Assembly: GCF_902686445.1 (NCBI RefSeq)
Contig: NC_062232.1
Location: forward strand, 87,034,932 to 87,098,931
Direction of reading: 5' to 3'
DNA length: 64,000 bases
Source of the DNA: Sciurus carolinensis
Lineage: Eukaryota > Chordata > Mammalia > Rodentia > Sciuridae
In this document: positions 1 through 11,087 of the stretch, in pieces
Position numbering within the stretch: the stretch's first letter is position 1
How the letters are laid out: the number at the start of each line of letters is the position of its first letter
The notes under the pieces: generated by a model
Databases searched by the model: none
Told to the model about the DNA's origin: nothing
What the model saw: the letters and a program-made list of their open reading frames with translations, nothing else
Program-made: the position numbers and the translations under genes

Positions 1-629
1 TGCTGTTTGCCTTATATCAAACTTTACTTTCTGCTGCCATTTATGTCTCCACCCATACTCCTTTTCCAATCAGCCCAGAGTTATTTTGTTCTCAATTTGC
101 AAAAGAATTCATGAAGAAGCAAGCAATACCCACTGAATAAGGCTTTGTTGGGAATTATGCTTGTGCACAAGGGAGACAGCACTTGGGACAGGGCTCCCAG
201 TCTGACTTTCTGAGGAGACTTTAGGAGAAGCATGTTTGAAAGTGGTTGTACACAACTCAGGATTTCTGCACATGTTCTGTCTTTCGCTCCTCACACCAAG
301 GTTCATACTTGACATAGTTTCCTGCCCAGATATCTTGGGTCTGTCTGTGCTCAGCTTGCAAAAGATGATGGAGGTGCATAGTACTAACACCCCAGGAAGG
401 TTCTATAGAAGTCAGGGCTGGGCATTTTGTGTAGGTGGGGGTTGTGGGAAAATCTCTTACAAGCTTTGGAGGAAGTTAGCACCTCTTGAACTTGGTCATA
501 GGGGGAAACATCTTTTGAAAACAGATTATTTCATGAATGAAAGCTTTGGTGGAGAATGGGAAACAGTCTTCTTATTTCGGTTTCACACACATACCTATTT
601 TATTTCTAATACAGCATCTAGAGTACTCT
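1..629. other. Unassigned sequence, no gene seen
   Basis: No recognisable gene or repeat. Open frames on both strands are short and lack any recognisable domain. The base composition is ordinary AT-rich mammalian non-coding DNA. Confidence 0.5.
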
Positions 630-890
630 TGATCTCTGCAGTTTCTAAAATCATGGTGTCACCAATAAGACTGCTGAGTTCACACATTCCTTCACCACTA
701 CTAGCTATGTGATATTGGCAAGTCACCTACTCTCTCTGTCCTTTAGAATCTATATCTTTAATGTGACTATATTGATGGTCCTACTTCATAGAATATTTAT
801 GAAGATGAAAAGTAACCCATGTATTTTTAGCAAAAAATGTAAGCCATTATTTACATTATTTTAAAATATACTATTAATGCTTACTACTAC
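630..890 (+). repeat. MIR SINE, decayed
   Basis: The stretch around 690-750 (tagctatgtgatattggcaa, then a pyrimidine-rich 'cctactctctctgtcctt') follows the order of the MIR core, and 'atgaagatgaaaagtaaccc' further on fits its 3' half. Ancient tRNA-derived SINE, heavily mutated, with no target duplication visible. Confidence 0.55.
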
Positions 891-1340
891 TATTTCTCTA
901 CTAGTAGCTCTCTAAATACCCTATATTTATTAAAATAGTTCCTTAAAGCATCCTCCTCCCAAAGTCTCCCCATATTAAAGAGGAATGGTGAGGACTTTTC
1001 TCTCATTCAGTCTTTCCCTCAATTTCATTTGTTTCTCATTGTTATAAGAAAGAGACCAGCCATGTTAGTAGTAGTATGTCTTTATCTGATATAGTCCAAA
1101 CCCAAAAAGCAACATGTTAAAAACATCAGAGCTTGTTTTTAAATTACTCTATTTCCCTCGTGTACCAACACCTAGGCCAGTGTTTCTTCATACTTTGTCC
1201 TTGTCTCTTTTACCATCTTGCCAAGCTAGCTTTGTCTTGCAAATTGGAGCACTGTCTTTCTTCTTTTTTTCTGGAGTTCAATTCAGTTGAGATCAACAAG
1301 TATTTTATGAGGTAAAATGAAGTTCTTAAGAAATATAAAA
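891..1340. other. Unassigned sequence
   Basis: AT-rich non-coding DNA. I recognise no gene, RNA or repeat here. Confidence 0.45.
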
Positions 1341-1343
1341 TCA

Positions 1344-1440
1344 GTGTTGGGGGTGTAGCTCCATTCTAGAGTGTTTGCCTAGCATTCACTTAACCCTGGG
1401 TTTGACACCCAGCACTTCTAAATAAATAGAAAGAAAATCA
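1344..1440 (+). repeat. ID-type SINE, decayed
   Basis: tRNA-derived SINE. The parts 'gggggtgtagctccattcta', 'gagtgtttgcctagcattca' and 'ccctgggtttgacacccagc' match the ID head, A-box side and B-box side in order. They are followed by an A-rich tail (aaataaatagaaagaaaa). Many substitutions show it is old. The L1-A target site lies just past the tail, so the ID element may have supplied the A-rich neighbourhood that L1 endonuclease prefers (inference). Confidence 0.8.
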
Positions 1441-1443
1441 TGT

Positions 1444-1459
1444 GGTGCTGCCTCTTTTT
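1444..1459. repeat. L1-A target-site duplication, left copy
   Basis: ggtgctgcctcttttt, identical to 8188-8203. The two copies bracket L1-A exactly. Confidence 0.93.
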
Positions 1460-1653
1460 TTTTTATTGTAAACAAATGGGATACATGATGTTTCTCTGTT
1501 TGTACATGGCGTAAAAGCATACCATTTGTGTAATCATAAATTTACATAGGGTAATGTTGTTTGATTCATTCTGTATTTTTTCCCTTACCCCCCACCCCTC
1601 CCACCCCTCTTTTCCCTCTATACAGTCCTTCCTTCCTCCATTCTTGCCCCCCT

Positions 1654-1687
1654 CCCTAGCCCTAACTCTAACCCTAACACTAACCCC
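1654..1687 (-). repeat. Telomere-like hexamers in the L1-A 3' UTR
   Basis: On the plus strand the block reads as five hexamers: ccctag, ccctaa, ctctaa, ccctaa, cactaa. On the L1 sense strand this is a degenerate TTAGGG array set inside the G-rich 3' UTR. L1-D has the same kind of block in the same place (22733-22760). L1-B lacks it. Confidence 0.85.
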
Positions 1688-1709
1688 TCCCACCCCCCAT
1701 TATGTGTCA

Positions 1710-4700
1710 TCATCCACTTATTAGCGATATCATTCGTCCATTGGTTTTTTGAGATTGGCTTATCTCACTTAGCATGATATTCTCCAGTTTCATCCATTTG
1801 TCTGCAAATGCCATAATTTTATCATTCTTTATGGCTGAGTAATATTCCATTGTATATATATACCACTGATTCTTTATCCATTCATCAATTGAAGGACATC
1901 TAGGTTGGTTCCACAATCTGGCTATTGTGAACTGAGCAGCTCTGAACATTGATGTGGCTGTATCTCTGTAATATGCTGATTTTAAGTCCTTTGGGTATAG
2001 GCCAAGGAGTGGGATAGCTGGGTCAAATGGTGGTTCCATTCCAAGTTTTCTAAGGAGTCTCCACACTGCTTTCCAGAGTGGCTGCACTAATTTGCAGCCC
2101 CACCAGCAATGTATGAGTGTACCTTTCTCCCCACATCCTCGCCAACACCTGTTGTTGCTTGTATTCTTGATATTCGCCATTCTAATTGGGGTGAGATGAA
2201 ATCTTAGGGTAGTTTTGATTTGCATTACTCTTATTACTAGAGATGTTGAACATTTTTCCATATGTTTGTTGATTGCTTGTGGATCTTCTTCTGTGAAGTG
2301 TCTATTCATTTCCTTAGCCCACTTGTAGATTAGATTATTTGCATTCTTGGTGTAGAGTTTTTTGAGTTCTTTATAGATTCTGGAGATTAGCGCTCTATCT
2401 GAAGTATGATTGGCAAAGATTTTCTCCCACTCTGTAGGCTCTTTCTTCACATTGCTGATAGTTTCCTTTGCTGAGAGAAAGCTTTTTAGTTTGAATCTAT
2501 CCAAGTTATTAATTCTTGCTTTTATTTCTTGTGCTATGGGAGTCCTGTTGAGGAAGTCTGGTCCTAAGCCGACATGTTGAAGCTCTGGACCTACTTTTTC
2601 TTCTATAAGATGCAAGGTCTCTGGTCTGATTCCGAGATCCTTAATCCATTTTGAGTTTAGTTTCGTGTATGGTGAGAGATATGGGTTTAGTTTCATTCTG
2701 TTGCATATGGATTTCCAATTCTCCCAGCACCATTTGATGAAGAGGCTATCTTTTCTCCATTGCATATTTTGGCACCTTTGTCTAGTATGAGAAAATTGTA
2801 TTTATTTCGGTTTGTGTCCGTGTCCTCTATCCTGTAGCATTGATCCACTTTTCTATTTTGGTACCAATACCATGCCGTTTTTGTTACTATTGCTTTGTAG
2901 TAGAGTTGAAGATCTGGTATTGCGATACCCCTTGCATCACTCTTTCTGCCAAGGATTGCTTTAGTTATTCTGGGTTTTTTATTCTTCCAGATGAATTTCA
3001 TAATTGCTTGCTGTATTTCTGCAAGGTACATCATTGGGATTTTAATTGGAATTGCATTGAATCTGTATAGCACTTCTGGTAGTATGACCATTTTGACAAT
3101 ATTAATTCTTCCTATCCAAGAACATGGGAGATCTTTCCATCTTCTAAGGTTTTCTTGAATTTCTTTCTTTAGTGTTCTGTAGTTCTCATTGTAGAGGTCT
3201 TTCACCTCTTTTGTGAGATTGATTCCCAAGTATTTTATTTTTTTCGAAGCTATTGTGAATGGGGTAGTTTTCCTGATTTCTCTTTCTGAAGATTCATTGC
3301 TTATGTATAAAAATGCCTTAGATTTATGTGCATTGATCTTATATCCCGCTACTTTACTGAATTCATTTATGAGATCTAAAAGTTTCCTGTTGGAATTTCC
3401 TGGTTCCTCTAAGTATACAATCATATCATCAGCAAATAGGGATAGTTTGAGTTCTTCTTTTCCTATTCGTATCCCTTTAATTTCTTTGGTCTGTCTAATT
3501 GCTCTGGCTAGAGTCTCAAGGACGATATTGAATAGAAGTGGTGAAAGAGGGCATCCCTGCCTTGTTCCAGTTTTTAGAGGGAATGCTTTCAGTTTTTCAA
3601 CATTTAGAATGATATTAGCCATGGGCTTAGCGTAGATGGCCTTTACAATGTTAAGGAATGTTCCCACTATCCCTATTTTTTCTAGTGTTTTGAGCATGAA
3701 GTGGTGCTGTATTTTATCAAATGCTTTTTCCGCATCTATCGAAATAATCATGTGATTCTTGACTTTAAGTCTATTGATATGGTGAATTACATTTATTGAT
3801 TTCCTGATGTTGAACCAACCTTGCATCCCTGGGATGAAACCCACTTGATCATGGTGCACTATCTTTTTAATATGTTTTTGTATGCGATTTGCTAAAATTT
3901 TGTTGAGAATTTTTGCATCGATATTCATTAAGGATATTGGTCTGAAATTTTCTTTCCTCAATGTGTCTCTGTCTGGTTTAGGTATCAGGGTAATATTGGC
4001 TTCATAGAATGAGTTTGGGAGGGTTCCCTCCTCTTCTATTTTATGGAATACTTTGAGAAGTATTGGAATGAGCTCTTCTTTAAAGATTTTGTAGAAATCG
4101 GCTGAGAACCCATCTGGTCCTGGACTTTTCTTTGTTGGTAGGCTATTGATGACTTCTTCTATTTCATTACTTGAAATTGGTCTATTTAAATTGCGTATGT
4201 CCTCCTCGTTCAGTTTAGGCAATTCATATTTCTCTAGAAACCTGTTGATGTCTTCGAAATTTTCTATTTTGTTGGAGTATAGATTTTCAAAATAGCTTCT
4301 ACTTATGTTTTGTATTTCAGTCGTGTCTGTTGTGATATTTCCTTGTTCATTCCGAATTTTAGTGATTTGTGTTTTCCTCTCGTCTTCTCTTTGTTAGTGT
4401 GGCTAAAGGTTTATCAATTTTGTTTATTTTTTCGAAGAACCAACTATTTATTTTGTCAATTTTTTGTATTGTTTCTTTTGTTTCAATTTCGTTGATTTCA
4501 GCTCTGAGTTTAACTATTTCCTGTCTTCTACTACCTTTGGTGTTAGTCTGTTCTTCTTTTTCTAGGGCTTTGAGCTGTAGTGTTAGGTCGTTTATTTTTT
4601 GAGTTTTACTTCTTTTATTGAATGCGCTCCATGAAATAGAGCTTCCTCTAAGTACTGCTTTCATAGTGTCCCAGAGATTTTGATATGATGTTTCTTTGTT

Positions 4701-5541
4701 CTCATTTACCTCTAAGAATTTTTTAATTTGCTTCCTAATATCTTTTCTTATCCATTCATCATATAATAGCATATTGTTTAATCTCCAGGTGTTGGAGTAG
4801 ATTTTGTTTTTTACTCTTTCATTTATTTCTAACTTCAATCCATTATGATCTGATAGAATACAAGGTAGTGTCTCTATCTTCTTGTATTTGCTGACATTAG
4901 CTTTGTGGCATAATATATGGTCTATTTTAGAGAAGGATCCATGTGCTGCTGAGAAGAAAGTGTATTCGCTCTTGGTTGGATGGTATGTTCTATAAATGTC
5001 GGTTAAGTCTACATTATTGATTGTGTTATTGAGATCTATGGTTTCTTTGTTCAATTTTTGTTTGGAAGATCTGTCCAGTGGTGAGAGAGGCGTGTTAAAA
5101 TCACCTAGTATTATTGTGTTATGGTCTATTTGGTTTCTAAAATTGAGAAGGATTTGTTTAACATACATGGGTGAGCCACTGTTTGGGGCATAGATGTTTA
5201 TGATTGTTATATCTTGCTGATTTATGCTTCCCTTAAGCAGTGTGAAATGTCCTTCTTTATCCCTTCTGATTAACATTGGCTTGAAGTCCACATTATCTGA
5301 AATGAGGATGGATACTCCAGCTTTTTGCTGAGTCCATGTGCATGGTATGTTTTTCCCCATCCTTTCACCTTTAGTCTATGGGTATCTCTTTCTATGAGGT
5401 GAGTCTCTTGCAGGCAACATATTGTTGGATCTTTCTTTTTAATCCAATCTGCCAGTCTATGTCTTTTGATTGATGAATTCAGGCCATTAACATTCAGGGT
5501 TATTATTGAGATATGATTTGTATTCTGGTCATTTGGTTCAT
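1710..5541 (-). pseudogene. L1-A ORF2 (endonuclease-reverse transcriptase), broken
   Basis: L1 ORF2p nicks DNA and copies L1 RNA at the nick. Three separate open pieces cover it: 4359-5360 (endonuclease side, with NIYAPN, GDFN and SDHN motifs), 2693-4222 (reverse transcriptase, with [17 protein letters not shown] and the FADD catalytic box) and 1710-2765 (C-terminal part with the [18 protein letters not shown] cysteine motif). The frame changes between the first two pieces (about 4222-4359) and again near 2693-2765. The part before 5360 is also out of frame, and the start near 5541 is estimated by alignment to L1-D. Catalytic motifs remain readable, but no full-length protein is possible. Confidence 0.92.
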
Positions 5542-5653
5542 ATTTAAAATTTTATTTATTTATTCATTTCTTTTTTTACACATCTTGGTTCCTCCTTTAT
5601 TTGGCAGTTCCTTTAGGGTAATTCCTCCCTTTGTTGATATGCTTCTTTGTTTT

Positions 5654-6623
5654 TTATCTCTTCCTCATGAAATATTTTGCTAAGAATGTTCTGTAATGCT
5701 GACTTTCTTTTTGTAAATTCTTTAGCTTTTGTTTATCATGGAATGATTTTATTTCATCGTCAAATTTGAAGGTAAGTTTTGCTGGGTATAAGATTCTTGG
5801 TTGGCATCCATTTTCTTTCAGAGGTAGAAAAATGTTGTTCCAGGCCCTTCTAGCTTTTAGGGTGTGGATTGAAAAATCTGCTGATATCCGTATTGGTTTC
5901 CCCCTGAATGTAATTTGGTTCTTTGCTCTCACAGCCTTTAAAATTCTGTCTTTATTTTGTATGTTAGGTATTTTCATTATAATGTGCCTCGGTGTGGGTC
6001 TGTTGTAATTTTGTGTATTTGGAGTCCTATAAGCCTCTTGGACTTGATTTTCCATTTCATTCTTCAGATTTGGGAAATTTTCTTATATTATTTCATTGAA
6101 TAGATTATTCATTCCTTTGGTTTGTTTCTCTAAGCCTTCCTAAATCCCAATAATTCTCAAATTTGGCCTTTTCATGATATCCCATAGTTCTTGGAGATTC
6201 TGTTCATGATTTCTTATCATCTTCTCTGTTTGTTCAACTTTGTTTTCAAGGTTAAATATTTTGTCTTCAATATCTGAAGTTCTGTCTTCCAGGTGTTCTA
6301 TCCTATTGGTTATGCTTTCTATGGAGTTCTTAATTTGGTTTATTGTTTCCCTCATTTCAAGGATTTCTGTTTGGTTTTTTTTTCAATATCTCTAACTCTT
6401 TATTGAAATGATCTTTTGCTTCCTGAATTTGCTCTGTTAACTGTCAATTGGTGCGATCATTCAACGCCTGCATTTGCTCTTTCATCTCGTTTGCTTCCCT
6501 AATCATTTTAATTATGTACATTCTGAACTCCCTTTCTGTCATTTCTTCTGCCATGCTGTCGTTGGATTTTATTGATGTAACATCTAGATTTGTTTGGGGC
6601 ATTTTCTTCCCTTGTTTTCTCAT
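5654..6623 (-). pseudogene. L1-A ORF1 (RNA-binding chaperone), broken
   Basis: ORF1p is the trimeric coiled-coil RNA-binding protein that coats L1 RNA. The start codon (6621-6623) aligns with that of L1-D. The N-terminal part is stopped by a TGA where L1-D has CGA (a typical CpG decay change), in the stretch before the 9-A run. The sense-strand run of nine A's (T's at 6375-6383) then shifts the frame. The coiled-coil part reopens at 6140-6355 and the C-terminal RNA-binding part at 5654-6055 (RHIIMKIPN, KPIRISADF, QPRILYPAKLTF). It carries only one copy of the 11-codon unit that is doubled in L1-D. Confidence 0.9.
6375..6383 (-). other. Nine-A run shifting the ORF1 frame (L1-A)
   Basis: Nine T's on the plus strand, read as A9 in the ORF1 sense. 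The coding frame before and after the run differs by one base. L1-D has the same run length at the same codon position (27435-27443). Confidence 0.85.
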
Positions 6624-7437
6624 ATTGTTCAGGAATCAGTGGGTCATTAAGATATTGCAGATTTCCTCTATCGACTTATAATGTCCCTGAAGATTGCTAG
6701 TATATCCCCTCTTATCCTTCAGTAGCCTGCAGTCTTGGAGGAAGTTGATAATGCGGAGCTCCACGAAGAAGCTGCCTCTCTAGGGGTGGTGACCCTCAGG
6801 TGAGGTATATTCCCTGCTAGTGGGCAGAGGTGCCTCCACTTGTTGACCAATGGTCATCCAACGGGGAACTAGGCTGCGGGCTGAGGCAAGTCCTGTTTGT
6901 GCCTGTGTCTCTGGTTTTACGGTCCCTGTGGGAAAACCTCACCCGGCAGGGAAGACTCACTCGGTGGGGACGTCTCACTGGTCAGTTCCCCTCCTAGACG
7001 TTCCCTTCAATCTACAACTACCTCCTGGGCTGGGCTGTCTTCCTCTGCAACGTTCCCAGGGGCCCGGACCTACCTCCTGGGCCTGGGAGCCTCACCCTTC
7101 GCAGGCGAGTCTCCTTAGACTGCCTCTCCCAGAGAATCTGCCCGCAGTCCTGGAAACTTCGCTCCGCCCCTAGGCGTGTCTCTGTGCAGCTCTTCCAGCA
7201 AGAAGCCACCTAGCTCCTGGGACCCTGCTCTGCACCTTATTGCCTGGCTATGCAGGCCCTCCTCTGAGCCGCCACCTGGAGCCCTGTACAATAGCTCCGA
7301 GACCCAGAGACCCGCCACACACCTCCTCCTCTGGACAGCGGCCAGGTTTCCGACGCAGTCACTAGGAGCCCAAGCAATTCACTTCGCGTCTCCTCCTCCC
7401 GCCAACTGCCCGTAGCCCTAGGCAGTCACTCCAAGTC

Positions 7438-7920
7438 CAAGTGATCCGCCCTGTTCCTCCTCCTCCTCCTCGGTGTAGCCCCCCGGGTGTTCAGGAGCAG
7501 TGGCTCCGAGACCAAGTGACCCACCACACTCCTCCTCCAGGCAGGCCACCGGTGTTCAGGAGCGGTCGCTTTTAGTCCAATCAACTCACCACTCGCCTCC
7601 TCCTCTGGCAACCACCTGTAGCTCTGATTCAGTCACTCCTAGAGCAAGTGACCCGCCACGCTCCTCCTCCAGGCAGGCCACTGGTGTTTGGGAGCGGTCG
7701 TTCTGAGTTCAAACAGCTCACCACGCAGCTCCTCCTCTGGCAACCGCCTGTGGCTCTGATGCAGTCACTCCTAGACCAAGCGACCCGACACGCTTCTCCT
7801 TTTTCTCCGGGCAACCCCCCGGTGTTCAGAAGCGGTCGTTCTGGGTCTAAACAACTCGCCACGCAGCTCCTCCTCAGTCAGCCGCCCGGAGCCCCAGTGG
7901 TTGCTCCGAGTCCAAGCGCT
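7438..7920 (-). repeat. 132-bp tandem array (two 66-bp half-units) in the L1-A 5' UTR
   Basis: The word caagtgacccgcc, or a close variant, starts at 7438, 7513, 7645, 7777 and about 7913. The spacing 7513-7645-7777 is exactly 132 bp; the outer steps are 75 and about 136. Each 132-bp unit splits into two related halves of about 66 bp, one with 'ggtgttcaggagcggtc' and one with 'ctcctcctctggcaacc' followed by 'gcagtcactcctaga'. Related half-units seem to extend left to about 7310. The array is internal to the 5' UTR and does not reach the YY1 site. Confidence 0.85.
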
Positions 7921-8167
7921 GTGCTGAGCCGCCTCCTCTACAATGATCCCAGTTGTCTGTGTTTATCGCTCCTGTGGGGGGAGGGACGTCTCGCCGAGCA
8001 ACTCTACTTCACAAAGTTCCCTGCGTTCCAGGGCTACCGCCCCATCCGGGACGCCTCCCCAACGGGAGAGACTCACCCAGCGGCTTTGAGTTGGTCCCAA
8101 GTCTCTCACTATCTCCTCTTTTGAATCTTGCGTCCTGGAGCAACGTGAAATGCAGCCGCCCCCTAGT

Positions 8168-8178
8168 CCGCCATCTTG
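8168..8178 (-). promoter_or_regulatory. YY1-type site at the L1-A 5' end
   Basis: ccgccatcttg on the plus strand, which is CAAGATGGCGG in L1 sense, about 10 bases from the 5' end. Human L1 carries a YY1 site in the same position, where it places the transcription start. Function here is inferred from sequence and position. Confidence 0.75.
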
Positions 8179-8187
8179 AAACCGCTC

Positions 8188-8203
8188 GGTGCTGCCTCTT
8201 TTT
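8188..8203. repeat. L1-A target-site duplication, right copy
   Basis: ggtgctgcctcttttt, identical to 1444-1459. Confidence 0.93.
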
Positions 8204-8809
8204 ATAAAAAAAACAGGAAGTTAGATTTGCATGAGATTTATGAAGTATTAGCAAATATGGCAAGAAAGAACATTTATTTGGTCAGAAGTTATCATGCATA
8301 CTACAATTATGTTTTTACATTATTTTCTATTACCATAACATGAGTTCTTTTATGGTAAGGTCAATACCTTAGTAATACCATATATCAATGCTAATTCATA
8401 TCTTGGAGACACAAAGAAGATCGTTATGAAATGAGTAAATGGAAGGATGGAAAATGATGAGACCAGGATCTTAACATTAAGAAAATTACTATTAGAATTA
8501 CCTGTGTACATAAATAGCAGTAATATTTGAGACTCCATTTTTAGTCCCTACTCCCCTCTACTCCACAGAGCATCCAGTCCACATAGGATATGACTCCTAG
8601 GCTTACACCGCTCTTCCATGATTTCTTTGGTTAGAAAATGTTTATTAACTCTTATTTATTAAAGAACAACTCTAATAGTATATTAAATCTCTGAGTCTCC
8701 TGCATAGAAATAAAAGGAAGAATTCCTTCCTTCCTCTGCCCATTCAGAGTAATTTTCATATGCCTCTCTTAGCTTATAGTACAATGAGCCATAATTACTT
8801 ATCATCTTT
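8204..8809. other. Unassigned sequence
   Basis: AT-rich non-coding DNA continuing the pre-insertion locus interrupted by L1-A. No gene recognised. Confidence 0.45.
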
Positions 8810-8945
8810 TCAGCTTTAATGTGAACTCTAAAGAACAAGGACTTTAACTGATGTCTGTATATGTATGGCCGACAATCATGTGGTAGTACTCAATACATGT
8901 TTGAATGAAGAAAATGAATTAATGAATCAATATCTCAATAAATAA
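8810..8945 (+). repeat. L2 LINE 3' end, decayed
   Basis: The order 'aacaaggactttaactg', 'gtactcaatacatgtttgaa' and 'gaatgaagaaaatgaattaa' fits the L2 3' end, where the consensus has a 'ctcaataaatatttgttgaatgaatga' type ending. Very old. Confidence 0.55.
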
Positions 8946-9309
8946 TTATGGCAAACATCCTAAAGTAGGTTAAATAAGTATATCAATGATGGTTAAATTA
9001 TACAGTATGTTCTCAAGTGCCAAGTTTGAATTCCCCTTTTCTCTGTTAAAGTTCTCCTCACCCTGGTGTCAGTCCTCTTTTACCTTTGTCAATTACTCTA
9101 CCTTTCATCTGTTCTTTCCTCTGCCAGCACCATTTTCTGTTATGTTAGACTCCATGAAAATATAGCACAGATGTGTGTATAAAACCAAACATTATATGAA
9201 ATTATATCAACTGAAACATTTTAATATGTATAATTAATCATAGATTAATTTATTGCATATTTGGTTAATCCTTTTGCAGGGAATAATCATTAACTAATTT
9301 TCATGGAAT
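8946..9309. other. Unassigned sequence
   Basis: AT-rich non-coding DNA. No gene or clear repeat recognised. Confidence 0.4.
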
Positions 9310-9323
9310 TAAAGTGCAATAGT

Positions 9324-9447
9324 TCAAACATTACCCTATGTAAATTTATGATTACACAAATGGTATGCCTTTACGCCATGTACAAACAGAGAAACAACAT
9401 GTATCCCATTTGTTTACAATAAAAAAAATAAATAAATTAAAAAAAAA
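9324..9447 (+). mobile_element. Very short L1 3'-end insertion
   Basis: Only the last 100 or so bases of the same L1 family (the reverse complement of L1-A 1465-1560) plus an A-rich tail (aaaaaaaataaataaattaa, then A's). A perfect 14-bp duplication (taaagtgcaatagt) flanks it at 9310-9323 and 9448-9461. It is an extreme 5' truncation, with no coding sequence carried. Confidence 0.93.
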
Positions 9448-9461
9448 TAAAGTGCAATAGT

Positions 9462-11087
9462 ATATACTCACTACTACAATTATACTAAACATAGGTGAAT
9501 CTTTGCTATTTGTTCAAGCTTCTGTAATCATTGGATGGCAGATATGGTAGGTTATGAAGAGTCAATCTATACTAATCACAAAATACAGATGGGGATTCAT
9601 TCTTTCAAAACTTACCTGGCGACTTGCTTACTTATCATTGGTTTATTAGTATCCAAGAGCAGAAAATATTCCAACTACTTTTGCTATCCAGTTGTTTGGA
9701 GATCTAAATTCAGGCAATTTTAAAGTGGCTCAATTTAAACATACCAAAGTCAATTAAAGGTCATATGCTGCATTGTCCTTAGTAGTACCAGTGGTTGGTT
9801 CTGCCAAACTTAGAAGATTCTTTAATCTCAGTAGTCATCGACATGGAAGTAAAAACAAATCTCCAGAATTATATCACCTAGTTACCACCACAAAAATAGA
9901 TTGGTTCTGTATCTGAGTGCATTAAACAATTCAGAATAACACATAGAAAATTCCATTATAACACTTGATAAGGGAATATCTACATTGTGTGATTGTTCAG
10001 GGATATTGTTTTGTTGTTTTGTTGGTGCTAATACAAGTGCACCAGCAGCCACATATTTGAAATTCATTTGTTGCAAAGGAAAATTTCACTGTACTAATGT
10101 TGATTTTGTGTTGTTAAGCCAGTATTATCAACCTACTATTACTTTAAAAATATGACTATAAAAATATTTGTTAAAATCAAAAGGCTTATAATTTAGATTT
10201 TCCTAATTTTCTAAGCATTGAATGGACTTGTGGTAGAAATGCTCTCAGTATAACAAGTGTGTTAGTCACCCCATACATAATTACATTGAGTATTTGTATT
10301 AATTCTTTATCTACCAAGGATTCCACATCTATTTCCATAAGCCTCCTTCAAAGCCAAAATTCTACTGAATTGAGAGTGGGGAAGTTGTTTGGTGTTTTCC
10401 ATAAATAGACTTGCATGCTACTATATTTTGGACAGATGATCACAAACATATCCACATGAGAAGGCAACAGATGTAAAGAAAAAAGTTCTATATTTATTTC
10501 AAACCCAAAGAGCAATGCAAGTATCACTGCAAATTTGTGCCAACAATTATATATGTTCTTTTGCTGACAGTTTGGTCTACAAAACTGCTGGAGCGCAGAA
10601 TCAGCAATTCTACTACAGAGGTAACTCCAAACTGATGGATAATATTTGATTCAGTAAATGAAATCAAGTAGATTTTTTATATCAGTTACATCTTCTTTCA
10701 TCAGATATTTTCTCATCTTGTCACTCCTTTTTGTGTAGACTATAAATCAGAATTAATATGAAATGTTATCTGCAGGTATTTTTTTTTTGATTTCCTGTAT
10801 TTATCTTCTAAAGCAAGGCCAGTAGTAAAAACAAGGGAAAGAATACAAATGAAAATTTTTACTAATAAATGATAGTAAGTATAATCCAGTATTGTGAAGT
10901 CTCATAGTAAAAAATAATGTTGACATGAGAAAATTAAAAATAATTTTTTTGCTTTTGATTACAACAAATTAAAGAAAAACTTAATTTTGGAGGGATTTTT
11001 AAAGTTGTTTGGTTCACTGATTCCAAGATGTGTCCTGAAATTATGAAGTACCTAAAAGCAATTGTTGAAAATACAGTCTTAGGCTCT
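9462..11087. other. Unassigned sequence
   Basis: About 1.6 kb of AT-rich sequence. Short open frames (for example 9535-9723) show no recognisable domain. No RNA gene or young repeat seen. Confidence 0.45.

Larger units (their letters stand above)
1460..8187 (-). mobile_element. L1-A: full-length L1 retrotransposon, inactive
   Basis: A complete LINE-1 of about 6.7 kb on the minus strand. From its 3' end (left) it has an A tail (seen as T's), a polypurine 3' UTR (1560-1700), ORF2 (about 1710-5541), ORF1 (about 5654-6623) and a CpG-rich 5' UTR (6624-8187) ending in a YY1-type site. A perfect 16-bp duplication (ggtgctgcctcttttt) flanks it at 1444-1459 and 8188-8203. This shows insertion by target-primed reverse transcription and a complete 5' end. 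Both ORFs carry several frameshifts and stops, so the copy cannot move by itself. It is clearly older than L1-D, judged by its number of disruptions. Confidence 0.95.
6624..8187 (-). promoter_or_regulatory. L1-A 5' UTR / internal promoter
   Basis: About 1.56 kb of GC- and CpG-rich sequence between the ORF1 start and the 5' end of the element, in strong contrast to the AT-rich surroundings. L1 5' UTRs act as internal RNA polymerase II promoters. The distal part (about 7930-8187) aligns with the monomer of L1-D (shared words such as 'agactcaccc', 'agtctctca' and 'ccgccatcttg'). The middle holds a tandem array that L1-D lacks. The proximal part near 6720-6790 aligns with L1-D 27790-27870. Confidence 0.85.

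Noticed and set aside
236..712. 158-codon open frame as a candidate gene
   Set aside because: No recognisable domain or splice context, and its end overlaps a decayed MIR.
1654..1687. Real telomere end or interstitial telomere from chromosome fusion
   Set aside because: Only five degenerate hexamers, placed inside an L1 3' UTR and shared with another L1 copy.
3213..3635. Plus-strand open frames inside L1-A and L1-D (also 23891-26978)
   Set aside because: They are shadows of ORF2 and ORF1 on the opposite strand.
6850..8150. CpG-rich block that looks like a host CpG-island promoter
   Set aside because: It lies wholly inside L1-A between the ORF1 start and the 5' end, within the target duplication, so it is the L1 5' UTR.
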